Shown here: positions 16,001 to 23,075 of the stretch, one piece after another | Numbering within the stretch: the first letter of the stretch is position 1 | Layout: each line of letters starts with the position of its first letter | Source: Rhizobiales bacterium dw_265 | GTDB lineage: Bacteria > Pseudomonadota > Alphaproteobacteria > Micropepsales > Micropepsaceae | Direction: 5' to 3' | Assembly: GCA_018449595.1 (NCBI GenBank) | Contig: JAAVUU010000004.1 | Span: 1 to 64,000 of the forward strand | Length of the DNA: 64,000 nucleotides | Translations under genes and position numbers: made by a program | Notes under the pieces: generated by a model | The model's database searches: none | Seen by the model: the letters and a program-made list of their open reading frames with translations, nothing else | What the model was told of the DNA's origin: nothing

Positions 16001-16938
16001 TGGGGATAGGTGGCCTTGGCCGCGGCTTCCACCCCGGGGCGGATGGCGATATTTCCGGCGCGCAGATCGTCGCCGAACCAGCCCACCACCAGCGACACCG
16101 CCCCCATGTTGGGCGCCAGCGCCTGCAGATCGTCCAGCGACGCCTCCATGTCGGGCACCGCGCCATGGACATTCTGCGCGATGCCGCCGCCCGCGCCGTC
16201 ATCGGTGAACACCGGCTCGTCGGCATAGACGAACTCGCCCGCGCCGGGGATCAGCGCCACGCCGGTCAGCCGGTTTTCCAGGCTGGCGGGATTGTCCGGT
16301 GCAAGGCTCCGAAAAACTTCAATCTGTAATTGCGGGATGCGGTTGCCGAAGGCCGCCAGCGGCATGTCCTCGAACACGGCATAGCAAAGCCCGCGATAGG
16401 CGGGCGTGTTGCCGTTCTCGATATCCGCCATCGCCGGGTCGGCGGCTTGGGTCTGGCTGCCCGGATAAAAGCGAACCGTATATTGCGACAGGTCCAGCAG
16501 CGTGCCGTTGGCCCACACCCGCCCCAGCCGCGTGGCGACGCCTTCGCACAGCCCGACCGCGAAACTAAGGGAATAGTTGTAATCGGTCTCGCTGGTGGTG
16601 ACGGTGGGACCGCCCTTGCCGCCGCTGCTGCTGCGGGTGGTGGTGACGCTCTCGTTGAACTGGCTGGCCCAGATCAGTTGTCCCGCCAGCCGCATCCGCC
16701 CGAAGACGCGCGGGATGGCGGCGCCTTCGGTCGAGGCCTGGATGTTGACGTCGGAGATGCGCGGGCCGGTGACCGTGCGCGATGTGCCGGGCGTCAGCGC
16801 CGCGTCGATCTCGCTGCCCGCCAGCGCACCGATGGCCCCGCCGATCTGCGCCCCCGTGAACAGCCCGCCCAGCACCGAGGCGCCGAACAGCGAGCCGCCC
16901 AGCGCCGAGCCGGCGACACCCAAAACCAAGGAAGCCAT
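13042..16938 (-). CDS. GTA gp15-like host-specificity/baseplate hub protein
   Basis: 1298 aa from ATG 16938, two bases from the gp14 stop; an upstream in-frame ATG at 17022 would overlap gp14 and is rejected. The N-terminus is Gly/Ala-rich and hydrophobic. The middle contains a TIM-barrel glycoside-hydrolase-like region (GAGGVDAFLIGSELRGLTRS, FIGIDNYLPLSDWRDG, KPVWLTELGCPAINRG with a likely catalytic Glu). The C-terminal third is a phage tail-tip domain. In Rhodobacter GTA this protein forms the central tail tip, contacting the cell and cutting the wall. Confidence 0.88.
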   Translation of the reverse strand: MASLVLGVAGSALGGSLFGASVLGGLFTGAQIGGAIGALAGSEIDAALTPGTSRTVTGPRISDVNIQASTEGAAIPRVFGRMRLAGQLIWASQFNESVTTTRSSSGGKGGPTVTTSETDYNYSLSFAVGLCEGVATRLGRVWANGTLLDLSQYTVRFYPGSQTQAADPAMADIENGNTPAYRGLCYAVFEDMPLAAFGNRIPQLQIEVFRSLAPDNPASLENRLTGVALIPGAGEFVYADEPVFTDDGAGGGIAQNVHGAVPDMEASLDDLQALAPNMGAVSLVVGWFGDDLRAGNIAIRPGVEAAAKATYPQTWSVNGVARADAHLVSQRDGRPAYGGTPCDAAVVQAIAGLKARGFRVMFNPFLFMDIAPGNALTDPATGAAGQPVYPWRGRIIALATDDTTAAAATQVAHFFGSAAVGDFAVSGTTVSWTGGIDWGWRRMVLHYAHLCHAAGGVDAFLIGSELRGLTRSRSDAVTYPAAVALKALAADVAAILAGDGTRIGYGADWSEYNNHQTGDGVLFNLDPLWSDPNIHFIGIDNYLPLSDWRDGDSHLDAAIAPSIYDPAYLASNIKGGEDYDWYYASDADRATQTRSPITDGLGKPWVFRAKDLWNWWSNHHYDRPGGSESATPTGYVPSTKPVWLTELGCPAINRGSNQPNVFFDPKSSESAAPYFSSGGRDDLIQRRFLEAHLNFWRDPANNPGMVDAANIYAWCWDARPFPEFPALAAVWGDAENYQFGHWLNGRLGTVPLADLVARLCADAGFAAYDVSGLDGLVTGYAVTEAMSARDAITPLATAYFFDAVESDGAIRFVMRGRAVAQSAGSGDLVLGGDDTAGFSLVRAQESDLPQVSRIAYMDGDQDYRQASVQAQRLTGQSNRVASSSLPLVMDQGQAMGIGQTLLQDAWVMRESAKFTLPPSRLALDPADEMMLTAGGRAHRLRLTQIEDNAARAIEAVATDPSLYDAYAGPARAPALVQTVAQPGRILLFFLDLPWLADGQNTAAPFIGAYANPWPGAVAVMRSASDSDYALDTTLPRPCGFGVTTSDFYSAAPWRWDDANTLCVRLVNGVLSSVADAALLGGVNALAVQNPDGGWEVVQFATATLTGPGQYTLTRLRRGRRGSEMQMRDPVPAGARVVVLDSALAQPGLTQSQARLAFNYRWGPESKPVSDISWQGSAQRFEAAGLIPFAPCHVGFDWTAAGDLAISWLRRDRAPAASHIMAAATPMSEAFEAYDLEITDGTHAVRTFSGVPQHSQIYSAAQQAADFPAGLPNPLIVNVYQLSAAVGRGRQTQEALYVR

Positions 16939-16939
16939 G

Positions 16940-17362
16940 TTATGTCCTGAAAAGATAAGCCAGGCGCGCACGCCACCAGGGCGAGAAATCTTCCTCGCGC
17001 ACCCGGCGGTTCTGGCGGGCATGAATCAAAGTCAGCACGCCACCTTGTTCGGCGATGATGCCGCAATGTTTTGCGGGGCTGCCCCGCGCCATGCGGAACA
17101 GCGCCACGTCACCCGGCGCGACGGACTTCATATCCACCGCCGTCAGGTGCCGCGCCAGGGCATCGCGCAAGCTCTCCTCGCCGGTCGCCTCCGCCCAGTC
17201 GGCGGAATAGGGCGGCACCGCTTCGGGCTCGTCGCCATGCAGTTCGCGCCACACCCCGCGCAACAATCCCAGGCAGTCGCAGCCCGCGCCCCTGGTGCTG
17301 GCCTGGTGCTGGTAGGGCGTGCCGATCCAGCCGCGCGCTGCTGTTATAATGTCAGTTGCCAT
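16940..17362 (-). CDS. GTA gp14-like NlpC/P60 peptidase
   Basis: 140 aa from ATG 17362, overlapping the gp13 stop by 11 nt. The NlpC/P60 signature is present: catalytic Cys in GCDCLGLLRGVW and His in SPAKHCGIIAE, with the DVALFRM strand before it. It is a cell-wall peptidase of the tail tip that helps penetrate peptidoglycan on entry. Length and position between gp13 and gp15 match the GTA family exactly. Confidence 0.9.
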   Translation of the reverse strand: MATDIITAARGWIGTPYQHQASTRGAGCDCLGLLRGVWRELHGDEPEAVPPYSADWAEATGEESLRDALARHLTAVDMKSVAPGDVALFRMARGSPAKHCGIIAEQGGVLTLIHARQNRRVREEDFSPWWRARLAYLFRT

Positions 17363-18233
17363 AGCGGCTTTGCCCATCCAGCACCTGGCCCGGCGCGGGC
17401 GCCGCCGTCACCGCGTCATTGCCCGGCATATAGGGAAAGCCGCGAAAATTGACCGCATTGCCGAAGCGGTCGCGGCAGGTGGCGAACTGCTTGTCGCAAC
17501 CCGGCGTGACCGTGAAGGCATCGCCCGCCGTCACCGCTTCGCTCATCGCCTGCCACAGCTCAAGACTGACGATACTGCCGGCAACACCATGACGCTTGAC
17601 CTCCATCGCCCGGCCCGCATTGCCGCCCGTGGTAAAGGTCAGCTTGCCGCCGGTCAGGTCGCCGGAGGCGAAACTGTCCAGCCCGCTGACGGTGAAGCGC
17701 CGCGCATCGGCCGCCGTTACTACCGCGCCGACCGTGGGCGTGATCGCCAAGGTGCAGCGCGCATCGCCCAGGTCGGCATCGCACAGATGCCCGAAGGCGC
17801 GCCCGGTTGGCTGGTTCAGCGCCTGGGCCAACCCGCGAATCTCGGCCTGGAAGGCGGAGCCGGAACGGGTGACCTCGCCCAGGGTGCCGGCCCGCATCAG
17901 CACGCGTTGCGACGGCGTGGTCCAGTTGACGCGCCGGATCTCGATAGCGGCATCGTCATACAGCCCGGCGGCAAGATCCTGCTCGTTCAGGGTCGCCGCC
18001 GACAGCGCTCCCGCCAGGGTCAGATTGTCCACCGCCAGGCCCAGGGAAGACTGTACCTCGCTGGCGGTGAAGCCGGATGCCGCGCCATAGGTCACGTCAT
18101 CGAAGGCCAGCGGCTGGTCATGATCGGTAAAGCCCTGCACCACGCCGTCGCGGCGGGTGAGCTTCCAGCACCAGCACAAGGTGGTGGCGCCGCCGTCCAG
18201 GTGATCCTGCATGCCGGAAGGGAGTGTTTTCAT
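17352..18233 (-). CDS. GTA gp13-like DUF2163 baseplate protein
   Basis: 293 aa. The N-terminal half fits DUF2163 (TTLCWCWKLTRRDGVVQGFT, VQSSLGLAVDNLTLAGAL). The C-terminal half has Cys-containing signatures of this family (FGHLCDADLGDARCTL, FTVTPGCDKQFATCRDRFGN), used in related GTA particles to bind an iron-sulfur cluster. It forms part of the distal tail hub with gp12 and gp15. Its start lies only 4 bp from a 126-bp inserted repeat (18238-18363), so its ribosome-binding region may be partly supplied by that element. Confidence 0.85.
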   Translation of the reverse strand: MKTLPSGMQDHLDGGATTLCWCWKLTRRDGVVQGFTDHDQPLAFDDVTYGAASGFTASEVQSSLGLAVDNLTLAGALSAATLNEQDLAAGLYDDAAIEIRRVNWTTPSQRVLMRAGTLGEVTRSGSAFQAEIRGLAQALNQPTGRAFGHLCDADLGDARCTLAITPTVGAVVTAADARRFTVSGLDSFASGDLTGGKLTFTTGGNAGRAMEVKRHGVAGSIVSLELWQAMSEAVTAGDAFTVTPGCDKQFATCRDRFGNAVNFRGFPYMPGNDAVTAAPAPGQVLDGQSRYGN

Positions 18234-18237
18234 GTTT

Positions 18238-18363
18238 TGTCATGGCCCGCCGGAGAGCGGGCCACCCAGTTGGGATTTACATGATCTTGAAGAACGAAAC
18301 TGAGCCGCTTCTGAAACAGTGACGCAGTATCACCTGGGTGGCCCGCATTTGCGGGCCATGACA
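18238..18363. mobile_element. 126-bp hairpin-ended non-autonomous element (MITE-like)
   Basis: The left end begins TGTCATGGCCCGC with a hairpin closing GCGGGCCACCCAG. The right end is its inverted copy, finishing TGGCCCGCATTTGCGGGCCA and then TGACA. The same termini bound the 372-bp GIY-YIG element at 30668-31039. The internal ~60 bp is unrelated and non-coding. It occupies the whole gap between gp12 and gp13 in an otherwise tightly packed operon. It is probably a deletion derivative or a REPIN-type repeat mobilised in trans. Confidence 0.78.
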
Positions 18364-18364
18364 G

Positions 18365-18988
18365 CTAGAGCAGGATTTCCACCAGCGGGATGGAGGTCAT
18401 CTCGCCGGCGGCAAAGCTGGCAAGATTGACCGACAGGGAATCGGTGTCGAAACGCACGGCGCAGTCGAAGACGAAACCGGCGGTGACGGTCGCGCCATTG
18501 GCGGGCGGGGCGGTGAAAGTTACCTGCCCGGTGGTGGCGTCACAGACAAAGCCAGTGGTCTCCACGCCGCCCACCGCGACCCGTACACTGCCGTCCACCG
18601 GCTTGGGAATCGTCCGCGTCCAGCTGCCCGCGCCCGAGGCATAGGTCTTGGCCAGCTGGAAGACGGTGGCATGGCCGTCGCCGGTGCCGATCCCCTGGTC
18701 CAGCGGCGACGGCGTGGCGGCGGGGGCGCAGGACTGACAGTCGGTGAAATCCTTGAAGCGGAAGCCGTACAGCTGCCCGCGCCGGGCCTCGAAAAATGCA
18801 ATCACCGTGGACAGGTCGGCCAGGGTGCGCACGCCCGAGCCGACATCGAACGACCGCCGCGACCCCGCCCACACCGCATTGCGCTCCTCATAGCCGGAGC
18901 CCAGGGTGACGATCTCGGTCTTGCGCACCGGCCCGCCTGTCGAGTGAAAGGCGATGGCCAGGGGAAAACGGATTTCGTGGAAGTTCAT
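18365..18988 (-). CDS. GTA gp12-like DUF2460 tail protein
   Basis: 207 aa, with ATG 18988 overlapping the gp11 stop as ATGA. DUF2460 features include the opening FHEIRFPLAIAFHSTGGPVR, EERNAVWAGSRRSFDVGSGV and RGQLYGFRFKDFTD. It is a distal tail protein linking the tail tube to the baseplate. Length equals the usual size of the family. A 126-bp element separates it from gp13. Confidence 0.9.
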   Translation of the reverse strand: MNFHEIRFPLAIAFHSTGGPVRKTEIVTLGSGYEERNAVWAGSRRSFDVGSGVRTLADLSTVIAFFEARRGQLYGFRFKDFTDCQSCAPAATPSPLDQGIGTGDGHATVFQLAKTYASGAGSWTRTIPKPVDGSVRVAVGGVETTGFVCDATTGQVTFTAPPANGATVTAGFVFDCAVRFDTDSLSVNLASFAAGEMTSIPLVEILL

Positions 18989-19527
18989 AGATTCCGCTGC
19001 CCCTGCGCGATGGCCCGCGCCAGCATGGCCGCGACCTGGCTTCTGGATTTCTGGAACGAGGCCGCATCCGGTGTGGAGATGTTCACCGTCACGCCCGCGC
19101 CGCGCGTCGCCGACAACGCCGCATTGGAGGTGATGTCGCCGTTGCCCGACGGCGTGAACAGTTCCGGCCCGTTCTCGCCCACCAGGTAACTGCCGCCCGG
19201 CGCCACCGGCCCGCCCACCGCGCGCGCGCCCGAGACCGGCAGCAGCGAGCCGACGGCCGAGGTCACCAGGCTTTCGATAGGCTTGACGATGAACTGGCTG
19301 GCGGAGATGCGGTCGAAATCGGCCAGCACCGAGGCGGTCAGTTGCGAGATCGAATCCCGCCCCGACAGAGCGGCGCGGGCGATGGTGGTGGACACCGAAT
19401 TGAAGCTGCGGGTCACCGCGCTCTCGATGCTCGCCATGCTGCTGGCCACCGGGCCGCTGGCGAAATTGTTCAGCGCCTGGCCGGCGGCGGCCAGCGGATC
19501 ACTTGTGCTGCTTCCGGGATCAGACAT
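18985..19527 (-). CDS. GTA gp11-like short tail tape-measure protein
   Basis: 180 aa, with ATG 19527 overlapping the gp10.1 frame by 8 nt. It is Ala/Ser-rich and helical, with repeats such as VASSMASIESAVTRSFNSVS and a C-terminal GGPVAPGGSYLVGENGPELF motif common to phage tape-measure proteins. The short length predicts a short tail, as in Rhodobacter GTA. It ends in a basic helix. Confidence 0.82.
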   Translation of the reverse strand: MSDPGSSTSDPLAAAGQALNNFASGPVASSMASIESAVTRSFNSVSTTIARAALSGRDSISQLTASVLADFDRISASQFIVKPIESLVTSAVGSLLPVSGARAVGGPVAPGGSYLVGENGPELFTPSGNGDITSNAALSATRGAGVTVNISTPDAASFQKSRSQVAAMLARAIAQGQRNL

Positions 19528-19699
19528 CGGGATACATCCGCATCAAGGTTTCAAGATCGGCGCGCGCCAGCGCCGGCGCCGTGCGGCGATCCAGCAAGGC
19601 ACGCCATTCCGGCAGGGACAGTTTCCAGAACACGTCCGGCGTCAGCCGCAATTGCCCCGGGCCTAACCCAAGCCCCAGCCTCAGGCAGTCGCGCCAGGA
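19520..19699 (-). CDS. GTA gp10.1-like tail assembly chaperone, reached by -1 frameshift
   Basis: 59 codons in the -1 frame relative to gp10, ending at TGA 19520. The frame contains the conserved chaperone motif QLRLTPDVFWKLSLPEWRAL and ADLETLMRMYPDV. Between the preceding stop in this frame (TAA, about 19717-19775 region upstream) and the domain there is no ATG or GTG, and the only TTG lies inside the conserved motif. A perfect slippery heptamer sits at its 5' edge. It is therefore probably made only as a 178-aa gp10-gp10.1 fusion. Confidence 0.75.
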   Translation of the reverse strand, partial: SWRDCLRLGLGLGPGQLRLTPDVFWKLSLPEWRALLDRRTAPALARADLETLMRMYPDV

Positions 19700-20055
19700 A
19701 AAGGGGGCCCGCCACGCGCCTCCCCATCCGGCACAGCAAGGCCCGCATGGTCGCCCTCGGGCCGGAGGCCCGCGTTATCGAAAGCCTGCGTCACCGCCCG
19801 CATCAACGCGCCCATGTCGCAGTTCAGCCGCAATACCTCGGCCGGGCACATGTCATGGCCGCCGCCGCGCAACAGCGCCGCCGCCACGATGGCCAGGTCG
19901 GCGGCGCGCACCCGCGCCAGCCGCACGCCGGCCTGGGACAGATCGTCCAGCCCCAGCCCGTCCTCGATTTCCGCCAGCGCCCCCAGGGTCAGCAGCAGGC
20001 GATACTGCCGCCCGCCCGCCTCCAGCGCCGCTTCGCCTCTCGCTTTGTTGACCAT
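19681..20055 (-). CDS. GTA gp10-like tail assembly protein
   Basis: 124 aa, with ATG 20055 sharing one base with the tail-tube stop (TGATG). The pattern YRLLLTLGALAEIEDGLGLD and LARVRAADLAIVAAALLRGG matches the GTA gp10 family. It precedes the tape measure, where phages encode the G tail-assembly chaperone. Translation past the end in the normal frame gives PPFPGATA and stop. A -1 slip at 19705-19699 would yield the longer GT-type product. Confidence 0.85.
   Translation of the reverse strand: MVNKARGEAALEAGGRQYRLLLTLGALAEIEDGLGLDDLSQAGVRLARVRAADLAIVAAALLRGGGHDMCPAEVLRLNCDMGALMRAVTQAFDNAGLRPEGDHAGLAVPDGEARGGPPFPGATA
19699..19705 (-). promoter_or_regulatory. Programmed -1 ribosomal frameshift site (C CCT TTT)
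   Basis: On the minus strand, gp10 codons read CCC CCT TTT. The heptamer C CCT TTT has the classical X XXY YYZ form in the correct phase. Re-pairing one base back gives CCC TTT, and the next codon TCC starts the gp10.1 chaperone frame. The site lies about 6 codons before the gp10 stop codon. This is the same logic as lambda G/GT. It is supported by frame phase and by the missing start codon. Confidence 0.75.
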
Positions 20056-20468
20056 CAGGCGGCCGCGAAGGTCAGCGCGCCGGCCGAAGCCAGCGACAGC
20101 GAGATCTTCACCTCGCCGTCATAGGGGCCGTCATACTGCAGCGCCGTGATCTTGAACGGGCCGGTGACGGAGCCGAAGCTGGGGATGGCGATCTGGAAAT
20201 TTCCGACGCCCGCGTTGAAAAAGGCCGTGCGCAGGGCCGCATCCGACGCCGCATCCTTGAACACGCCGGAACCCGACAGGGTCGCCGACTTGACCCCGCC
20301 GGCCAGCAGCTCGCGCCACATGTCGGTGGAATCGGCATTGGTGATGTCCACCGTGGTGGCATTGAAGGCCAGCGTGGTGGCGCGCAATCCCGCCACACTG
20401 GTAAAGGTCTCGGGCGAACCGCCGTCGCCGATCTTGATAAGCAGGTCCCTGCCGCGCTGGGCTGTCAT
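20055..20468 (-). CDS. Major tail tube protein (TP901-1 family, GTA gp9-like)
   Basis: 137 aa beginning MTAQRGRDLLIKIGDGGSPE. The pattern ATTLAFNATTVDITNADSTD with MWRELL, then FKDAASDAALRTAFFNAG and the PFKITALQYDGPYDG-type strand, is typical of TP901-1 major tail proteins. It polymerises to form the tail tube. It follows the gp6-like gene directly (38-bp gap), so the gp7 and gp8 genes found here in Rhodobacter GTA are absent. Confidence 0.9.
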   Translation of the reverse strand: MTAQRGRDLLIKIGDGGSPETFTSVAGLRATTLAFNATTVDITNADSTDMWRELLAGGVKSATLSGSGVFKDAASDAALRTAFFNAGVGNFQIAIPSFGSVTGPFKITALQYDGPYDGEVKISLSLASAGALTFAAA

Positions 20469-20506
20469 GTCGTCTCCTTGGCCGCGACCGCAGGTCGCGC
20501 GTTAAA

Positions 20507-21049
20507 TCAGAATTTGACGGTGCGATAGGGCGCCAGCAGCGCCAGGGCGCTGCCCGGCGTGGGCACGATGTCGCCGCCGCGATGCTCATACAGCGACGAC
20601 ACGGTCTGCAGGATCGCCTGGCAGAGGGGCGCCGGCACATCGCCCGCGCCGCCATAACCGGCGCTGAAGGCAATCGCGATGCCGTTCACCGCGCGCAGGC
20701 CGCGCGGCAGATCTTTCAGCGCCACGCGCGAACCGGGCGCGTCCACCACATAACTGTCGGCGTCCAAAACCGTGCTGCCGCCATTGCGGTCATGCAAAGT
20801 GACGGATGTCACGGCCTGCAGCGGCCGCAACGGAATGTCGAAGCAGATACCGGGCCCGTCCAGCCACAGGGTCCAGCCCTGGGTGACAAAGGCGCGGCCG
20901 GTGTGCCATTCGGCGCGCGCCCGCGCCGCCGCAATCAGCGCGGCGATCAATGCGTCTTCGTCATTGCCGCTTTCGACCCGCAGCCAGGCCTTGGCCGCAT
21001 CCAGGGTCACCGGCTCTTCGGCGGGCGGGGTATTCAGTTGCAGGGACAT
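20507..21049 (-). CDS. Head-tail connector (gp6-like, phiE125 gp8 type)
   Basis: 180 aa from ATG 21049; a longer upstream frame reads through a terminator and repeat and is rejected. The opening TPPAEEPVTLDAAKAWLRVE is the hallmark of gp6-like connectors, which form the ring below the portal. The C-terminal helices (DVPAPLCQAILQTVSSLYEH) also fit. A hairpin followed by T-rich sequence lies just upstream, so its expression may be attenuated relative to the capsid. Confidence 0.85.
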   Translation of the reverse strand: MSLQLNTPPAEEPVTLDAAKAWLRVESGNDEDALIAALIAAARARAEWHTGRAFVTQGWTLWLDGPGICFDIPLRPLQAVTSVTLHDRNGGSTVLDADSYVVDAPGSRVALKDLPRGLRAVNGIAIAFSAGYGGAGDVPAPLCQAILQTVSSLYEHRGGDIVPTPGSALALLAPYRTVKF

Positions 21050-21069
21050 GGGCGTCTCATAAAAGGAAA

Positions 21070-21103
21070 GGCTCCCGTGGCCGGGGGAGAAACCACGGGA
21101 GCC
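21070..21103 (-). terminator. Intra-operon terminator/attenuator after the capsid gene
   Basis: An 11-bp perfect stem (GGCTCCCGTGG with its complement) around a 12-nt loop is followed on the minus strand by CCTTTCCTTTT. It lies between the capsid gene and gp6, only about 20 bp before the gp6 start. It has the features of an intrinsic terminator that would lower transcription of connector and tail genes. Confidence 0.65.
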
Positions 21104-21160
21104 GGAGTGCTGCCATCCGGCAGCGTTCGCAGCGCCGAAGCACCACGAATTCCACAGACC

Positions 21161-21248
21161 CGCCTCCCCTTCATGTGCGGAGCACATATGAAGGGGAGGT
21201 GTCGGCAACGAGATCCGGCGCAGCCGGGTCGAGTTGCCGACGGAGGGG
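21161..21248. repeat. Double-hairpin intergenic repeat
   Basis: Two neighbouring inverted repeats. CCTCCCCTTCATGTGC (21163-21178) pairs with GCACATATGAAGGGGAGG (21182-21199), and GTCGGCAAC (21201-21209) pairs with GTTGCCGAC (21233-21241). It occupies the gap between capsid and connector genes. Its CCTCCCC/GGGGAGG ends resemble the GC-rich spacers at 50911-51000 and 59043-59110, suggesting a dispersed repeat family. Confidence 0.6.
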
Positions 21249-21252
21249 TTAC

Positions 21253-22506
21253 TTAAGAAGCGGCGAACTTCATCAGCTTGATCGCTTCGAAATTCTGCAC
21301 CCCGCCGCCGACCCGCTTGGTGGTGTAGAACAGCACATAGGGCTTGGCGCTGTAGGGATCGCGCAGCACCCGGATGCCGACCCGGTCGACGATCAGGTAA
21401 CCGCGGGCGAAATCGCCGAAGGCAATGGACAGGCTGCCGGCGGCAATATCGGGCATATCCTCGACTTCCGTCACCGGATAGCCCAGCACCGTGGCGGGCT
21501 GGCCCGCTGCCGCGCCGGGCTGCCAGATGTAATTGCCGGTGGTATCCTTGAACTTGCGGATGGCCGCTTCGGTTTTGCGGTTCATCAGCCAGCGCGCATT
21601 GGCGCGATAACCCTGCTTGGGGGCATAGCAGAGATCCATCAGCGGATCGGACGGGTTGGTGGCGGCGAAGGCGCCGGCCGCGCCGCTGGCGATATAGCCG
21701 ATATTGCCCCAGCTATAACTGGCGTCGGCGACTGCGGTGTACTGCAGGAAGCCCTTGGGCTGGTTGGTGCCGGTGCCGTTGACGAAGGCCGCCCCTTCCT
21801 GCTCGGCGAAGACGATCTGCACTTCATCGGCCAGCCATTGCTCGATATCCACCTGGCTGTCGTCCAGCAGCATCTGGGTGGCGGCGGGCATGGCGTAAAG
21901 CTCCATCGCCGGGAAATCCAGCGCCGCCAGGGTGGGCGTGGCGGTCTGGGTGATGGCGCCGGTTTCGCCGACCCAGCCCGAAGCCGCCTCCACGATATTG
22001 ATCGGCTTGCGGTAGGTGGCGCCGCCGATGGCGCGCACCCCGGCGATGGAACGGATGGGCGAGGCCTTGGCCAGCACCCGGTCAATGGTGCGCTCGATCT
22101 CCAGCGGCACGGTATAGCCGCCATCGGGATTGGAGCCTTCGCTCAGCGCTTTGACCTCCATGTCGTTGACACCGTTTGGGCCGTCGCCCTTGCGGACATA
22201 GCGGTCGAAGCGCGCTTTGTGTTCGGCCGTCGCCGGATCGAAGGCCTTGCGCTCGCCGCCCAGAACCGGCCGCGCCTGGGCCAGCATCAGGCTGTCCAGC
22301 TTCTGTTTGGTTTCGGTCATCGCCGCATCCAGGCGCGCCACCTTTTCCTCCTGGAGCACATCGGCGGAGCGGCGCTCGATCCCCGCCAGGCGTTCGTCAT
22401 TGGCCTGTCTGAAGGCCGCGAAGCCGGTGAGGAAATCCTCGAAGGCATGCTTGATCTCGTATTGGGTATTGGGGCTGTGCTCCACAGCCTTGGTTTCCAG
22501 TTCCAT
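21253..22506 (-). CDS. HK97-family major capsid protein
   Basis: 417 aa from MELETKAVEH (ATG 22506; an ATG two codons earlier is also possible). An N-terminal helical delta/scaffold region (about 1-100, rich in Glu/Lys/Gln) is followed by the HK97 fold: SEGSNPDGGYTVPLEIERTI, ASPIRSIAGVRAIGG, WVGETGAI, and a P-loop-domain-like QGYRANARWLMNRKTEAAI. The prohead protease just upstream would remove the scaffold part. It ends FEAIKLMKFAAS, typical for GTA capsids. Confidence 0.93.
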   Translation of the reverse strand: MELETKAVEHSPNTQYEIKHAFEDFLTGFAAFRQANDERLAGIERRSADVLQEEKVARLDAAMTETKQKLDSLMLAQARPVLGGERKAFDPATAEHKARFDRYVRKGDGPNGVNDMEVKALSEGSNPDGGYTVPLEIERTIDRVLAKASPIRSIAGVRAIGGATYRKPINIVEAASGWVGETGAITQTATPTLAALDFPAMELYAMPAATQMLLDDSQVDIEQWLADEVQIVFAEQEGAAFVNGTGTNQPKGFLQYTAVADASYSWGNIGYIASGAAGAFAATNPSDPLMDLCYAPKQGYRANARWLMNRKTEAAIRKFKDTTGNYIWQPGAAAGQPATVLGYPVTEVEDMPDIAAGSLSIAFGDFARGYLIVDRVGIRVLRDPYSAKPYVLFYTTKRVGGGVQNFEAIKLMKFAAS

Positions 22507-22518
22507 GTTCACTCCTGA

Positions 22519-23058
22519 TTAGGCGCTGATAGCCGCGCCGGCTTGCCGAAAAAGCTGTGCCAGATTCGATTGGCGGTTGCCGATGGCCGTGACCGTCGAG
22601 CCGGCGAGCAGCGGGAAGGTCACGACCGAAATTTCCCAAAGCTCGATTTCCAGAAGCGTGCGCGTCTTGCTGGGCCCGCGCCGCGCCCGCACGGTGCGAA
22701 AGCCGATGGAAAGGCCGTTCAGCGCCCCCTCGCCCAGCAATGCCCGCACGTCGCGCGCCTGTTCCACATCGCCGACCAGGCGGCCGCGCACATAAAGTCC
22801 GCGCGCGTCTTCCGCAATCTCCTCCCACACCCCGATCGGCGCATGGGCAAAGTGCTGATACAGCATCCGCACCTGGGACGGCCCGCGCTGGCGCAGGCTG
22901 GCGGCAAAGGCCCCGGGCGCAACCGTGTCACCGCCGCCGTCGGGCACATTGAACAGCGAGGCATAGCCCTCGAACTGGTCGGGCCCCAGCGGCGTCAAGC
23001 CCGCACGCGTGTTTCGGCGCGCGAGCGGACGCCGCGCGTAAGCGATCTGGAATGTCAT
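22519..23058 (-). CDS. HK97-family prohead protease
   Basis: 179 aa. Serine protease that processes the capsid scaffold. Visible signatures are FEGYASLFNVPDGGGDTVAP, the catalytic His region RMLYQHFAHAPIGVW and the catalytic Ser region GALNGLSIGFRTVRAR. It lies 12 bp before the capsid gene, the usual order. The C-terminal tail (FRQAGAAISA) is short. Confidence 0.92.
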   Translation of the reverse strand: MTFQIAYARRPLARRNTRAGLTPLGPDQFEGYASLFNVPDGGGDTVAPGAFAASLRQRGPSQVRMLYQHFAHAPIGVWEEIAEDARGLYVRGRLVGDVEQARDVRALLGEGALNGLSIGFRTVRARRGPSKTRTLLEIELWEISVVTFPLLAGSTVTAIGNRQSNLAQLFRQAGAAISA

Positions 23059-23075
23059 GATGAAAAACTCTTAAT

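Noticed and set aside
19551-19748. An ATG-started 65-codon frame over the gp10/gp10.1 junction
   Set aside because: Its translation lacks the chaperone motif, which lies in a different frame reached only by the -1 slip.
20131-20673. A 180-codon minus-strand frame over the tail-tube gene
   Set aside because: It spans two real genes in another frame and is Arg/Ala/Ser-rich without motifs.
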